Below are positions 34,328-43,992 of a stretch of 64,000 nucleotides of DNA, piece after piece; the first letter of the stretch is position 1, and each line of letters starts with the position of its first letter. Under the pieces are notes generated by a model, which searched no databases, had not been told where the DNA came from, and was given only the letters and a program-made list of their open reading frames with translations. The position numbers and the translations under genes were made by a program. Origin of the DNA: JACDAN01 sp963802375 (GTDB lineage: Bacteria > Actinomycetota > Thermoleophilia > Gaiellales > Gaiellaceae); NCBI GenBank assembly GCA_963802375.1, contig CAWDIJ010000009.1, positions 124,001 to 188,000 on the forward strand, read 5' to 3'.

Positions 34328-34342
34328 GCGGCGCGAGGTTAC

Positions 34343-35788
34343 CTACTCGATTCCGACGAAGAGCAGCGACTTCACGATGTCGCCGTCCTTCTCCCCGTAC
34401 GCGACCACAGAGCGCAGCGGCTCGAGATTGCGCGAGACCTCCGGCGGGATGCTCTCGCCCGATACCGAGGCGAAGCCCATCGCCAGGGCGATCGCCTCCT
34501 CGAGGTCGATCCAGAGGAGACCCGTGTACTGGGCCGGCGCGCCCGCCGCCTCGAGCGCGTCCTTGTAGCGGTCGGTGTCCGTCAGCTTGTCACCGGAACC
34601 GAGGCCGGCGATCCCGGCCTTCGTCGTCGTGATCACCACGGTGCCCTCGACGACGGCGAGATTGACGGTGAAGCCGTCGAAGACCGCCGTCGTGACGTCG
34701 CCGTCCTCCGTCACCTCCCCGACCGCCATCGCGGCAAGCGATCGCAACAGGCGCTCGGCCGAGTCGCGGGCCTGCGCCGGGTCGTCCGGGTCGAGGAGGA
34801 GCGTCACCTCGGGAATCGGGGCACCCGGCGCCACGTAGAACGCGACCTCTCCCTCGAACAGCCTGAGGACGTCGGCGACCGTCACGCCGCTCTCCTGCTC
34901 GAACTCCCTGAGCGCAGGTCCGTAGAGCGGGTTGTCGCGCAGGGTCTCGACCTGCTTACTGATCCCGGTGCCCTTGAAGGTCGCCACGGCGAGCGCGTCC
35001 GCCGGGACCAGATCGAGGAGCGCGGACTCGTACTCCTCGGCGGTGCCGAGCAGCTTGTCGGCGCCTTCGCCGCGCAGGACGCCCGCAAGCTCGGCGCCGT
35101 CGTCGCGCGCCTTGGCCCAGGCGCCCGCGAAGTCGAGCTGGTGCATGCCGAGCATCCGCAGAGCCTGAGCTTCCTTGCCCTGACCGAAGATCTCGAACGC
35201 GGAGGCGACATCGACGTACACGCGGCTGAGCGAGTCCTCGGGGAGCTCCGCCATGCCGTCCTGGAAGCTCTCGACGTCGGAGAGCGCCTGCCCGTCCCCG
35301 GTCTTGAGTGCGGCGTCGATCGACGCCTCCTTATCGGAGAACGCGATCCAGTCGTCGACCCTGCGGGCGACCAGCCGGTCCTCGGGCTCCTCCTCGTTGA
35401 TCCGCTCGATCAGCTTCAGCGCCTCGTCGACGTCGTCGGGGCGCAGGACGCCGACGGCCTGGACGTCTGCCATCGACTTGGCGTACACAGCGATCGCCGC
35501 ATCGCCGCCGAGGACCGAGCGAACCTCCTCCCAGGTGAGCTCGCTCTTGCTCGCGATCTGCTTCTGCAGCTCCGCGAGCCACTTGTCGCCGTCAGGGAAG
35601 CGACGGATGAGCTCCTCGGCCTGCTGCCACTGGTCCGAGTCGGGATCGCTGTCGAGCTCCCAGTAGACGAGCGCTCCGGGCTTGAGCAGCTCGGCGCCTG
35701 CAGACTCGCCCGCGCCGACGCTGTCGCTACCGCACCCGGCTGCGACGAGCACCAGCATCGAGACGAGAAGAACCCATACGCCGCGCAT
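34343..35788 (-). CDS. DUF3352-type exported lipoprotein
   Basis: The 481-residue product begins with a lipoprotein signal peptide (LVSMLVLVAAGCGSD, lipidated Cys at 19) and then an acidic globular region. Repeated stretches such as ALVYWELDSDPDSDQWQQAE and ADALAVATFKGTGISKQVE resemble DUF3352 proteins, a bacterial family of unknown function in which two similar halves each start with a comparable beta-strand. No catalytic motif is visible. It lies between an epimerase and metK on the same strand. A palindrome in the 56-base gap upstream may end the preceding transcript. Confidence 0.7.
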   Translation of the reverse strand: MRGVWVLLVSMLVLVAAGCGSDSVGAGESAGAELLKPGALVYWELDSDPDSDQWQQAEELIRRFPDGDKWLAELQKQIASKSELTWEEVRSVLGGDAAIAVYAKSMADVQAVGVLRPDDVDEALKLIERINEEEPEDRLVARRVDDWIAFSDKEASIDAALKTGDGQALSDVESFQDGMAELPEDSLSRVYVDVASAFEIFGQGKEAQALRMLGMHQLDFAGAWAKARDDGAELAGVLRGEGADKLLGTAEEYESALLDLVPADALAVATFKGTGISKQVETLRDNPLYGPALREFEQESGVTVADVLRLFEGEVAFYVAPGAPIPEVTLLLDPDDPAQARDSAERLLRSLAAMAVGEVTEDGDVTTAVFDGFTVNLAVVEGTVVITTTKAGIAGLGSGDKLTDTDRYKDALEAAGAPAQYTGLLWIDLEEAIALAMGFASVSGESIPPEVSRNLEPLRSVVAYGEKDGDIVKSLLFVGIE

Positions 35789-35824
35789 TTGCCCGCATCG
35801 TATTCCCCTCGGCGGCGACCGCTA

Positions 35825-35840
35825 CCCCCCGGATGGGGGG
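35825..35840 (-). terminator. Hairpin after the epimerase gene
   Basis: CCCCCC-GGAT-GGGGGG lies 5 bases beyond the epimerase stop codon. The stem is short but pure G-C, and no T-run follows. Confidence 0.45.
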
Positions 35841-35844
35841 CGGC

Positions 35845-36855
35845 TCAGGAACGCGCTGATGCCGCCCGGCGCCGCTCGATGAGCCCTTCCTCGTGGAACC
35901 AGTCGAGGGTTCGTCTGATCGTCTGGTCCAGCGGCGTGTAGCTGAGCCCGAGCTCGCCAATCGCCCTCGATCCGTCGTACGCGTGGCCATGCAGCACGGT
36001 CCGGACGAGGTCGCGGCAGATGCGCGGCTTCGTGCGTCGCATCCGCGCGACGGTCTCGACGACGACGGCGGCCGCGGTTGCGACTGCGGGCGGCAAGGTG
36101 CGGACGGGTTCGTTGACACCGGTCAAGCGGTCGAGCAGCTCGATGCCCTCGCGCACGGTAAGCGTCGCTCCACTGAGGACGTACCGCTCTCCGGGCTCGC
36201 CTCGCACCTCGGCGAGCAGGTGCCCGTCCGTACAGTCGGCGATGTCCACGAGGCTGATCGTGGAGTCCACAATCGCCTTCAGCCTTCCGTTCAGGTAGTC
36301 GAGCAGGAGCCGTGTGGAGCCGGTCGCGCGGCCCGGCCCCTGGACCGACGCCGGGTTCACGCAGACGACCTCGATCCCCGTCTCTCGCGCTGCGGCCAGG
36401 GCCGCCTGCTCGGCCTCGAACTTCGAGCGCTCGTAGCTCGACAGGAACGAGCCTCGGTGTGGCGTGGTCTCCGAGCCAACGGTCCCGCGGGCCTCTCCGA
36501 GCGCGGCGGCCGACGAGGTGTACACGACCCGCCGAACCCCGGCCGCCGCCGCCGAGTACACGACGTTACGCGAGCCGCGCACGTTGACCTCGAACAGCGG
36601 CGAGGTGTCACGGAAGCAGAGCGCATTGACGCCGGCGGCGTGGTAGACGACCCCGCAGCGGCGCATCGCGGCCGTCAGCGCCTCGGGGTCGAGAACGTCG
36701 CCGCGGATGGGCTCCGCGCCCAGCGCGCGGAGGGCACGCGCCGAGTCGCCGGACCGTGCCAGGGCTTTGACCTCGCGCCCGTCCGCGAGAAGGCGCTCGG
36801 CGATCGCTCCGCCGACGAACCCGGTGCCGCCGGTGACCAGGGCGGCGTCGGTCAG
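35845..36855 (-). CDS. NAD(P)-dependent epimerase/dehydratase (dihydroflavonol-reductase-like SDR)
   Basis: An extended short-chain dehydrogenase of about 336 residues. Near the N-terminus is the Rossmann motif VTGGTGFVGGAIAERLL, then the catalytic set of Ser (VYTSSAAALGEA) and YERSKFEAE with the Tyr-X3-Lys pair. It resembles dihydroflavonol-4-reductase-like and HpnA-like proteins; the substrate is unknown. The start is unusual: no ATG, GTG or TTG precedes the Rossmann motif outside pgsA, but CTG 36855 has GAAAGG five bases upstream and overlaps the pgsA stop as CTGA, imitating the ATGA and GTGA joints used elsewhere here. Confidence 0.82.
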   Translation of the reverse strand: MTDAALVTGGTGFVGGAIAERLLADGREVKALARSGDSARALRALGAEPIRGDVLDPEALTAAMRRCGVVYHAAGVNALCFRDTSPLFEVNVRGSRNVVYSAAAAGVRRVVYTSSAAALGEARGTVGSETTPHRGSFLSSYERSKFEAEQAALAAARETGIEVVCVNPASVQGPGRATGSTRLLLDYLNGRLKAIVDSTISLVDIADCTDGHLLAEVRGEPGERYVLSGATLTVREGIELLDRLTGVNEPVRTLPPAVATAAAVVVETVARMRRTKPRICRDLVRTVLHGHAYDGSRAIGELGLSYTPLDQTIRRTLDWFHEEGLIERRRAASARS

Positions 36856-37406
36856 CTGGACCTTTCGGACAGGGCCGACCCGAAGCGGGTCAGGTATTCC
36901 ACGGCGGACAACACCGTAATCGCCGCCGCCACCAGCATCGCCCACTCGTCCAGAAGCAGAGGGCCCAGCGGCTCGTCGTAGCGGAGGATCGCGAGCAAGA
37001 TGGCCACGAACTGGACGTTCGTCTTCAGCTTGCCCCAGATCGACGGCGCGAACACGGTTCCCTCAGCCGCGACGACGCCTCGGAGCCCGAGGATCAGGAG
37101 CTCGCGCCCGATGATGACAATCGCGACCCAGACAGAAGCCCTGTCGACGTCGACGAGCGCAATCAGGACTCCGGAGACGAGCAGCTTGTCGGCGGTCGTG
37201 TCGAGGAAGGAGCCGAACGTGGTTGTCAAGGCCCAGCGTCGGGCCAGGTAGCCGTCGACAAAGTCCGTCGTCGCCGCGATCGCAAAGAGAATTGCGGCAG
37301 CAACGTAGGCCCAGTCTCGGTCCGGCCCAAGGAGGATCAGGCCCATCACGACCGGGATCAACAGGATGCGCAGGTACGTGAGGCCTAGGAGGACCCGGCC
37401 GCTCAC
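36852..37406 (-). CDS. pgsA: CDP-diacylglycerol-glycerol-3-phosphate 3-phosphatidyltransferase family protein
   Basis: The 184-residue membrane enzyme has the CDP-alcohol phosphotransferase signature DGYLARRWALTTTFGSFLDT followed by ADK, which supplies the four metal-binding aspartates. About five hydrophobic helices surround it (ILLIPVVMGLILLG, VWVAIVIIGRELLILGL). PgsA makes phosphatidylglycerol phosphate, the first step towards phosphatidylglycerol and cardiolipin. Related phosphatidylinositol-type synthases share this motif, so the acceptor is inferred from similarity to PgsA. GTG 37406 overlaps the upstream PTS gene stop (GTGA). Confidence 0.85.
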   Translation of the reverse strand: MSGRVLLGLTYLRILLIPVVMGLILLGPDRDWAYVAAAILFAIAATTDFVDGYLARRWALTTTFGSFLDTTADKLLVSGVLIALVDVDRASVWVAIVIIGRELLILGLRGVVAAEGTVFAPSIWGKLKTNVQFVAILLAILRYDEPLGPLLLDEWAMLVAAAITVLSAVEYLTRFGSALSERSS

Positions 37407-39913
37407 GGCGGAGAGGTCTCCGACATCGTGAGCGTGGGCTCGGGCGCCTCGCCGGCGGCGAGAGCGCGAACGTCCTCGGCGGAGGACAGGCGTAGCGCCT
37501 CGCGGGCGAGGGGCCCGGCCGTTTGCGTGTCTATCTGCCGCACCGCCTCCTTCGTTGCCGGGATCGCGGGCGGGTTGACGCTCAGCTCGGAGACGCCGAG
37601 GCCGACGAGCACCGGTACGGCCAGCGGGTCCGCCCCCAGCTCGCCGCAGACGCCGACCCACTTTCCGTGCGCATCGGCGGCGGCGACGACGCCCCGGATC
37701 AGCCGCAGGACCGCCGGATGCAGACCGTCGGCCAGTGCTGCGACCGCCTCGTTTCCGCGCTCCGCCGCCATCGTGTACTGGACGAGATCGTTCGTCCCGA
37801 TCGAGAAGAAGTCGACCTCAGGGGCAAAGAGCTCGGCGACGAGTGCCGCGGCGGGCACCTCGACCATGATCCCGACCTCCATCCGCGCCGCGGTCTGCCC
37901 GCGCTGCTCGAGCTGCGCTCGGGCGCGGGTGAGCACCGACAACGCCTCGTGGTATTCGGCGAGGGTCGTGACCATCGGGAACATCACCTTCAGCGGATGC
38001 TCGGCGGCCGCCCGGAGGGCCGCGCGGAGCTGCGTCTCGAGAAGCTCGGGCTGGGCCAGCCCGAGCCGGATTCCGCGCGCACCGAGGAAGGGGTTCGCCT
38101 CGGCCCGCCGCGGCACGTACGGAAGCGGCTTGTCCGCGCCGACGTCGAGCGTGCGCAGGATCAGCGGCTTCCCGTGCAGCCGCTCGGCCATGTCGAGATA
38201 CGCCGCGTACTGCTCGTCCTCGGTCGGGAGGGAGTCGCGCTCAAGGAACAGGAACTCCGTGCGCAGCAGTCCAATGGCCTCGGCGCCGTTCGCCACCGCT
38301 GCGTCGGCGTCCTCGGGCGAGCCGACGTTGGCGGCGACCTCGATACGGCGCCCATCCTGCGTCTGCGCCGGCCGCTGCGCGGAGGCACGCGCCCGCTGAG
38401 CTTCCTCCTCACGCTCCACGTTCCGGTGTTCGTAGTCGCGAATGAGATCCTCGGCGGGCTCGACGACGACGGCGCCTGTATCCCCGTCGAGGGCGAGCGG
38501 CGCGCCGTCGGGCACGTCCAGCAGCGGCTTCCCGAGCCCGACCGCGGCCGGAATCCCGAGCGAGCGGGCGAGGATCGCGCTGTGCGAGGTCGGCGCTCCG
38601 TAGGCAGTGGCGATGCCGCGCACGAGCTCGCGATCGAGCGACGCAGTGTCCGCAGGGGTGAGGTCGGCTGCGAGGACAATCCCGGGCTCGACAACGGCAG
38701 CCGCCGTATCCCCGCCCACAAGCTCGGCGACGACCTGGCGTGCGACTGCAGCCAGGTCCTCGGCGCGAGCCCGGAGGTACTCGTCGTCGAGGCTGCGGTA
38801 CTCGGCCGCGACCGTCTCGGAAGCTTCGTGCCAAGCCTGGGCGGCGTTGCGCTCCTGCTCGAAGATCGCGCGGCGGGCAGGCTCGAGCAGCGCCTCGTCC
38901 TCGAGGAAGAGGAGGTGGGCGTCGAAGATCGCCGCGCTGTATTCACCCGCGCGGGCGGCGACGGAGTCACGGGTGGCGCGGATCTCGGCCCGGACCCGCT
39001 CGAGGGCCCGCTGGAGCGCGTCCCACTCCGACTCCGGGTCGACAGCCGGCTCCGTCGGGATCTCGGGTGCCGGGACTCGGAAGTGACGAGCGGCCCCGAG
39101 CGCGATCCCGGGGGCACCCGGCAGCCCGACGAGCGCGCCGGGCGGCCCCGTGTGCGGGCGCGCCGTCGGAGATGCAGGGGGCTGGACGGCGACCTCCTCG
39201 TCGAAATCGCGTGCCGCCAGTGCTTCCAGGGCGGCGAGCGCCTCGCCCGCCTGCGAGCCGCTCGCAGCGACGGCGATCTCGTGTCCCTGGCGCACGCCGA
39301 GCGTGGCGATCGCGTTGAGGCTCCGCCCGCTCGCGGGGCCGCGTCCCGCCGTCAAGTTCGTCACGGTGACATCGGCGTCGAAGCCGCCCGCCGTCTGGAC
39401 CAAGCGCGCGGCTGGTCGAGCGTGCAAGCCGAGTGGGTTCCGCACGATCAGCGTGATCGTCTGACTCCCGTTGCCGGTGACCGCGGCGACGGGAGCGGCG
39501 GCCTCGCCTGAGCCCAGGTGCGTCGCCTTGGCTTCCAGGGCGCCGCGGGCCTCGGCGGCCACGTCCGAGAGCGACGCGCCGAGCTTGGCCATCACCGCAC
39601 CGGCTACGGCTCCCTCCGCGAGCGGGGCCTCGGACAGCACGACGCGCTCGCGTCGCTCCTCCGGCAGCAGGTCCAGCGCCATCTCGGCGCTCAGAACGGC
39701 GCTCCCGAGATCCATCAGCACGAGCACCCCGTCGCCCTGGTCCGCTCGCTCGATCGCCTCGAGCACCTGTGTCGCGTCGGTGCCGAGTGCCGGCTCGGGA
39801 GCATCGATCCCCCCGGCGAGCTCGATCGGCACCTCGGCGCCCATTCCCCGCGCCAGCTCGGCGACGCCCTCGGCGAGCGTCCTACTGTGCGACACGATGA
39901 CGAGCCCGACCAA
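37403..39913 (-). CDS. dhaM: Dihydroxyacetone kinase phosphotransfer protein: DhaM-HPr-Enzyme I fusion
   Basis: An 836-residue, three-module PTS protein. Residues 1-130 are DhaM (EIIA-Man-like) with the phospho-His in VIVSHSRT. Residues 150-235 are HPr with NPLGLHARPAARLV. Residues 255-836 are Enzyme I: the phospho-His in APTSHSAILARSLG, PEP-binding RTLDVGADKPLPYVPRR and the late CGELGADPLAVPVL. Enzyme I takes phosphate from PEP, passes it to HPr and DhaM, and DhaM recharges ADP bound to DhaL. No sugar-specific PTS component is in the window, so this chain looks dedicated to dihydroxyacetone. The start is TTG 39913, 3 bases after glpC. Confidence 0.93.
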   Translation of the reverse strand: MVGLVIVSHSRTLAEGVAELARGMGAEVPIELAGGIDAPEPALGTDATQVLEAIERADQGDGVLVLMDLGSAVLSAEMALDLLPEERRERVVLSEAPLAEGAVAGAVMAKLGASLSDVAAEARGALEAKATHLGSGEAAAPVAAVTGNGSQTITLIVRNPLGLHARPAARLVQTAGGFDADVTVTNLTAGRGPASGRSLNAIATLGVRQGHEIAVAASGSQAGEALAALEALAARDFDEEVAVQPPASPTARPHTGPPGALVGLPGAPGIALGAARHFRVPAPEIPTEPAVDPESEWDALQRALERVRAEIRATRDSVAARAGEYSAAIFDAHLLFLEDEALLEPARRAIFEQERNAAQAWHEASETVAAEYRSLDDEYLRARAEDLAAVARQVVAELVGGDTAAAVVEPGIVLAADLTPADTASLDRELVRGIATAYGAPTSHSAILARSLGIPAAVGLGKPLLDVPDGAPLALDGDTGAVVVEPAEDLIRDYEHRNVEREEEAQRARASAQRPAQTQDGRRIEVAANVGSPEDADAAVANGAEAIGLLRTEFLFLERDSLPTEDEQYAAYLDMAERLHGKPLILRTLDVGADKPLPYVPRRAEANPFLGARGIRLGLAQPELLETQLRAALRAAAEHPLKVMFPMVTTLAEYHEALSVLTRARAQLEQRGQTAARMEVGIMVEVPAAALVAELFAPEVDFFSIGTNDLVQYTMAAERGNEAVAALADGLHPAVLRLIRGVVAAADAHGKWVGVCGELGADPLAVPVLVGLGVSELSVNPPAIPATKEAVRQIDTQTAGPLAREALRLSSAEDVRALAAGEAPEPTLTMSETSPP

Positions 39914-39916
39914 GGC

Positions 39917-41137
39917 CTAACCGATGCCCGGCCGATCGAGCCCGTAAGCGCGGTACAGGAGCTCCACGGGATGTACGGCGTGGAGATCCGTGCCGTGAGC
40001 GATCTGCCAGCGGCACGTCTCGCTGTCACAGGCGGCGAGATCGGCACTTGCAGCATTTAGGTCGCTGAAGAGCCGCTCGCCGACGGCCATGGAGATCCCG
40101 TACTTCTCCTTCTTCAGCCCGTACGTCCCGGCGATCCCGCAGCAGTCGGTGTCCAGCTCGATCACCCGCAGGCCCGGGACGAGGGCAAGCAGGTCCAGGG
40201 CGGGCTTGCCGATTCCGTGTCCCCGAAGCTGACACGGTGCGTGGTACGGGACCGTCAGCGGGAGCGGCCGAAAGTCAGTGCGGAGCTCGCCACGCTCGTG
40301 CAGGAGCAGGAGGAACTCGCAGAGGTCGTAGGTCGCCGCACTCACCGTCTTGAGATCGTCGTCCTCGATGCCGAGGATCTCCTCCGCTTCGCGCTTCAAC
40401 ATCAGGCCGCAGCTCGTCGAGTTCGACACGATCGGCAGGCCCTCACGGGCGTGCGGGGCGAGATTGGCGACAAGCCGCCGGTTGTAGCGCCGCGCGGCGT
40501 CGAAGTTGCCGTTCGACTGCAGCGGCAGCCCGCAGCAGTCCTGCGGCGGGACGACCACCTGGTAGCCGTTGTGCTCGAGGACGGCGACCACGAGCTCGCC
40601 GACCCAAGGCTCGTAGTAGTTGGTGCCGCAGGCGTGGAAGTAGACGACGGTCCGGTCGGTGGCCGGGCTGCGGTGGTTCCGCGCCCAGCGCTGGAACGTC
40701 CGGCCCGCGAACCGCGGCATCGGCGCCTTGTGGTGAATGCCGAGCAGGCGGTGGGCGAGCGCCCGCACAAGCGGTTCCCGGAGCGCCCAGTTCGCCAGCG
40801 GCGCGACCGGCGTGCCCAACCGGCCGAGCACGCTCGGTCTCGCGATCAGCTGGTTGCGGAGCGGAATGCCCCGGTCCTCCCACATCCGTGCACGCGCCTG
40901 GGAGTTGATCTCGGCGATCTTCACCTCCTGTGGGCAGACCTGCGTGCAGATCCCGCAGCCCGAGCAGTAGTCGACGGAGGCGTCCGGGGAGCTGCCGGGG
41001 CCGCGGTACCGCTCAGCCTGCGGCCCGACGTACTTCGGCCCCGGGAAGAGCGGCGTCACCTGGGAGAACGGGCAGAAGGTCTCGCAAATCGTGCACTTGA
41101 CACAGTGGTCGAGCGAATCGCGGACGAGCTCGGTCAC
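39917..41137 (-). CDS. glpC: Anaerobic glycerol-3-phosphate dehydrogenase, iron-sulfur subunit C
   Basis: The 406-residue protein has two N-terminal 4Fe-4S cysteine sets, CVKCTICETFCPFSQV and CSGCGICTQVCPQE, followed by two CCG domains with paired cysteines (QDCCGLPLQS, DTDCCGIAGTYG). This is the GlpC layout: it passes electrons from GlpAB to membrane quinones. It overlaps glpB as GTGA. No membrane anchor helix is evident, so association is probably peripheral, as in E. coli. Confidence 0.9.
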   Translation of the reverse strand: MTELVRDSLDHCVKCTICETFCPFSQVTPLFPGPKYVGPQAERYRGPGSSPDASVDYCSGCGICTQVCPQEVKIAEINSQARARMWEDRGIPLRNQLIARPSVLGRLGTPVAPLANWALREPLVRALAHRLLGIHHKAPMPRFAGRTFQRWARNHRSPATDRTVVYFHACGTNYYEPWVGELVVAVLEHNGYQVVVPPQDCCGLPLQSNGNFDAARRYNRRLVANLAPHAREGLPIVSNSTSCGLMLKREAEEILGIEDDDLKTVSAATYDLCEFLLLLHERGELRTDFRPLPLTVPYHAPCQLRGHGIGKPALDLLALVPGLRVIELDTDCCGIAGTYGLKKEKYGISMAVGERLFSDLNAASADLAACDSETCRWQIAHGTDLHAVHPVELLYRAYGLDRPGIG

Positions 41138-42384
41138 GGCTGACCCTCCAGGATCGCGCCGGCGGCGGCGTAGCCGGTCGCGACGCTGAGCCCGTTGCCC
41201 GAGGCCTCCCGCCACGGCACGGCGCCCGCGATCGTGGCACCCGCCGCGTGGAGGTTCTCGTACCGGGGGCGTCCGCCCGCGTCGGTGGGGCGAAGCCGGT
41301 CGTCGACCGGCACCCCCATGCGGTCGATCGGCTGCTCCTCCAGATAGGTCGGCAGGAACGGCGGCCGCCCGTTGGCCGCCGGCAGCCCGGTGAGAGCGAG
41401 GTCGAACACGGCTTCTCGGATCTTGCCGTAGGAGTCGACGTGGATCCCGCCGGCGGCGAGCCCACCTGAGGCGAGCACGAACGAGCGAGCCCGATGAATC
41501 GTCCGGCGCGCGGCCGCCTGAGCGACCAAGCCTTCGAGCCGGCCGTTCTCGATCTCGGTGCCGACGACGGGCGATCCGAGGAGGATGCGGCCGCCCGCCT
41601 GACGCAGTGCGTCGGTCATCGCCTCGAAGAGGCGGATGCCCGGCACGGACGGAGGCAGGGTCGCGACCTCGAAGACCGGCCGTTCCAGCCGCAGCTCGAG
41701 CTCGCGCCAGACGTCGCCGGCGTTCCCGATCCCCAGTACGGCGGGAAATCCGACCCGCTCGCCGGGCTCCACTCGTCCCGCGAGCTCCCGGACGACGACA
41801 TCCCTGAAGGCGGGCTGCTCGAAGCGCTTGGCGAAACCGAGGCTGCCGACGTCTGCCTCGCCTCCCAGGGGCGGCGTGAGCTCGATCGCGCGCGCGGACA
41901 CCCCGGAGACCCGGCCGAGGTTCTCGGCCAGGTAGGCGGGATAGAAGTCCTTGAGCCCTCTGAGGCCGACGAACAGGAACCCGCCTCCCGCGCGCAGATC
42001 ACCGTTCGCCATCGTCTCCGGCACGACCGCGGACGGCTTCGCCACTCCGACGGCCGTTGGGAGCAAGACGTTCTCCTCGAGCCCGCCTCGGTAGCCGAAG
42101 GCAGGCAGGCGCCCCTTGAACCAGTCGATGCTCGTCGCGATCAGGTCTGCGGACAGACGGGAGTAGGGATGGCCCGGGTACGCCTCTACGAATTTCGGCA
42201 GCGCCTGCGCCGGACGGTCCACGCGCTCGTCGGCGAAGCCGAGCACGTCGATCGTCGCGGGCGCGAGATGCGTCGAGCCAACTCCTTTGGCGACGACGAG
42301 CACCCGTTGGCCGTCGTCGGCCAGCCGAAGCGCGGCGGTCAGGCCGGCGAGACCGGCGCCGATCACGACCGTGTCGTGCGTCAT
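41134..42384 (-). CDS. glpB: Anaerobic glycerol-3-phosphate dehydrogenase, flavin subunit B
   Basis: A 416-residue flavoprotein beginning with DTVVIGAGLAGLTAALRLA (FAD Rossmann motif) and ending with a fumarate-reductase-like C-terminal FAD segment GNGLSVATGYAAAG. The RARSFVLASGGLAAGGI stretch is characteristic of GlpB. It partners GlpA in oxidising sn-glycerol-3-phosphate to dihydroxyacetone phosphate. The ATG overlaps the glpA stop as ATGA and glpC follows with a GTGA overlap, so GlpA, GlpB and GlpC are likely made in fixed ratio. Confidence 0.88.
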   Translation of the reverse strand: MTHDTVVIGAGLAGLTAALRLADDGQRVLVVAKGVGSTHLAPATIDVLGFADERVDRPAQALPKFVEAYPGHPYSRLSADLIATSIDWFKGRLPAFGYRGGLEENVLLPTAVGVAKPSAVVPETMANGDLRAGGGFLFVGLRGLKDFYPAYLAENLGRVSGVSARAIELTPPLGGEADVGSLGFAKRFEQPAFRDVVVRELAGRVEPGERVGFPAVLGIGNAGDVWRELELRLERPVFEVATLPPSVPGIRLFEAMTDALRQAGGRILLGSPVVGTEIENGRLEGLVAQAAARRTIHRARSFVLASGGLAAGGIHVDSYGKIREAVFDLALTGLPAANGRPPFLPTYLEEQPIDRMGVPVDDRLRPTDAGGRPRYENLHAAGATIAGAVPWREASGNGLSVATGYAAAGAILEGQP

Positions 42385-43928
42385 GTGGGCAAGTGCTGGA
42401 CGCCGAGCAGACCCTGGAAGATCCAATCGTCCAGCCGGGCTTGTCGCAGCTGGTCGCCGTAGAGGACCGGGTGCACGCCTTTCCAGCGCTCCTGCAGAAA
42501 CGAGAGCAGTGCCGCGTTTGCAGCCTCGTGGTCGAGCCGCTCGACGGCGTGGAGGATCCCGGTGGCCCGAAAGATGCAGAAGCCGCCCTGGCAGGGGCCC
42601 ATTCCCAGCCGCAGCGTGCGGCGGAGGTCATCGAGGTTCGCCGTCCGCCGCTGCTTCATCGCCTCCTCGAGCCGCCGGCGCGTAATCAACTCGCACTCGC
42701 AGATGATCTCTTCCGACTGCGGAACCGGCTCGCGCGCGCGAAGCCGCGCGCCCAGCTCGTAGGTGCGGCCGTCCTCCGAGCCGGGCAAAGGCTCCTCGTG
42801 GGTCCGGCAGGGCCGCTCGACCCCGAGCTGACCGCAGACGGCGTCCACCGCCGCCTCGGCCATGAGCCGGAACGTCGTGGTCTTGCCGCCGGTGATCGTC
42901 ACGAAGCCGTCGATGCCGTCTCGCGTGCGGTGGTCGAGGAGCGCGTGCGAGCGGCTCACCTCTCGCGTGTCCTCCAGCTCCTCGGGCGAGAAGAGCGGGC
43001 GCGCCCCGATCCAGACCCGAAGCGCCCGAGCCTCGCGGAAGCCGGGCACGAGCTTCTCACCCTCGTCGAGCATCTGGTCGACCTCGGGCTGCGTGACCTC
43101 GAGCTCGTCCGGGTCCACGACCCGCATGTCCGTCGTCCCGATCACGCAGACCGTGCGGATCGGGACGAGAATGTCGCCGTCCGCCGGCGGCTTGCAACGA
43201 TTGAGCACAGTGTGCACGAGCCGATGGTTCATCGCGATCATGATCCCCTTGCCGGGCACAACGGTGACTCGGCATCCCGCCATCACCGCGATCTCGCCGG
43301 CCCACGCTCCCGCCGCATTGACGACGACGTCGGCGTGGATCCGCAGCTCCTCCCCGGTCAGCTCGTTGCGAACGAGCGCGCCGCTGACCCTCTGGCCGTC
43401 GAGCTCGAGTCCGACGAGGGAGTGGTAGAGGAGGATCTGCGCGCCGTGCTCCTGCGCCGAGCGGGCGCAGCTCCAAACCAGCTTCCAGGGATCGAGGGCG
43501 CCGTCCGGGACGCTGAAGGCGCGGGAGATCTCGGAATGAAGGCGCGGCTCGCGGTGCAGCGCCTCGGACGCCGCGATCTCCTCGACGGGGACACCGGTCG
43601 CGCGGCAGCCCTCGAGGAACGCCTCCCCGTAGGCGGGGTCGTCCCACGGCGTCGCGACGAACAGACCGCCGGTGTCCTCGATGCAGTCGGCGGCAATCCG
43701 CCGAAGGATGAGGTTCTCGACGATGCACTCCCTGGCGGCCTCCGGGTCCTTGACCGCGTAGCGTCCTCCCGAGTGGAGGAGGCCGTGATACCGCCCGGTT
43801 GTGCCGTCCGCCAGGTCCCTGCGTTCGACGAGCACGGTCTTGAATCCCCGCATAGCGGCGTCGCGGGCGACACCGACTCCCGTCGAGCCGCCGCCGATCA
43901 CCAACACTTCGGTCTCGAGAGCCGCCAC
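42381..43928 (-). CDS. glpA: Anaerobic glycerol-3-phosphate dehydrogenase, catalytic subunit A
   Basis: The 515-residue protein has an N-terminal DAO fold (VLVIGGGSTGVGVARDAAM) and the glycerol-3-phosphate dehydrogenase segment TTGRYHGLLHSGGRYAV. A BFD-like [2Fe-2S] domain lies near residue 420, with cysteines in IICECELITRR and GMGPCQGGFC. That C-terminal cluster distinguishes GlpA from the aerobic GlpD. I chose GTG 43928 because the Rossmann strand begins seven residues later; open frame further upstream is Ser/Pro-rich and runs antisense to the small repeat gene. Confidence 0.9.
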   Translation of the reverse strand: MAALETEVLVIGGGSTGVGVARDAAMRGFKTVLVERRDLADGTTGRYHGLLHSGGRYAVKDPEAARECIVENLILRRIAADCIEDTGGLFVATPWDDPAYGEAFLEGCRATGVPVEEIAASEALHREPRLHSEISRAFSVPDGALDPWKLVWSCARSAQEHGAQILLYHSLVGLELDGQRVSGALVRNELTGEELRIHADVVVNAAGAWAGEIAVMAGCRVTVVPGKGIMIAMNHRLVHTVLNRCKPPADGDILVPIRTVCVIGTTDMRVVDPDELEVTQPEVDQMLDEGEKLVPGFREARALRVWIGARPLFSPEELEDTREVSRSHALLDHRTRDGIDGFVTITGGKTTTFRLMAEAAVDAVCGQLGVERPCRTHEEPLPGSEDGRTYELGARLRAREPVPQSEEIICECELITRRRLEEAMKQRRTANLDDLRRTLRLGMGPCQGGFCIFRATGILHAVERLDHEAANAALLSFLQERWKGVHPVLYGDQLRQARLDDWIFQGLLGVQHLPT

Positions 43929-43992
43929 GCTACGCGCCAGGGTTTGAGGTCCGGGCGAGGGTACACTCGGCGCGTCGAAGGAGGAGGGCTCG

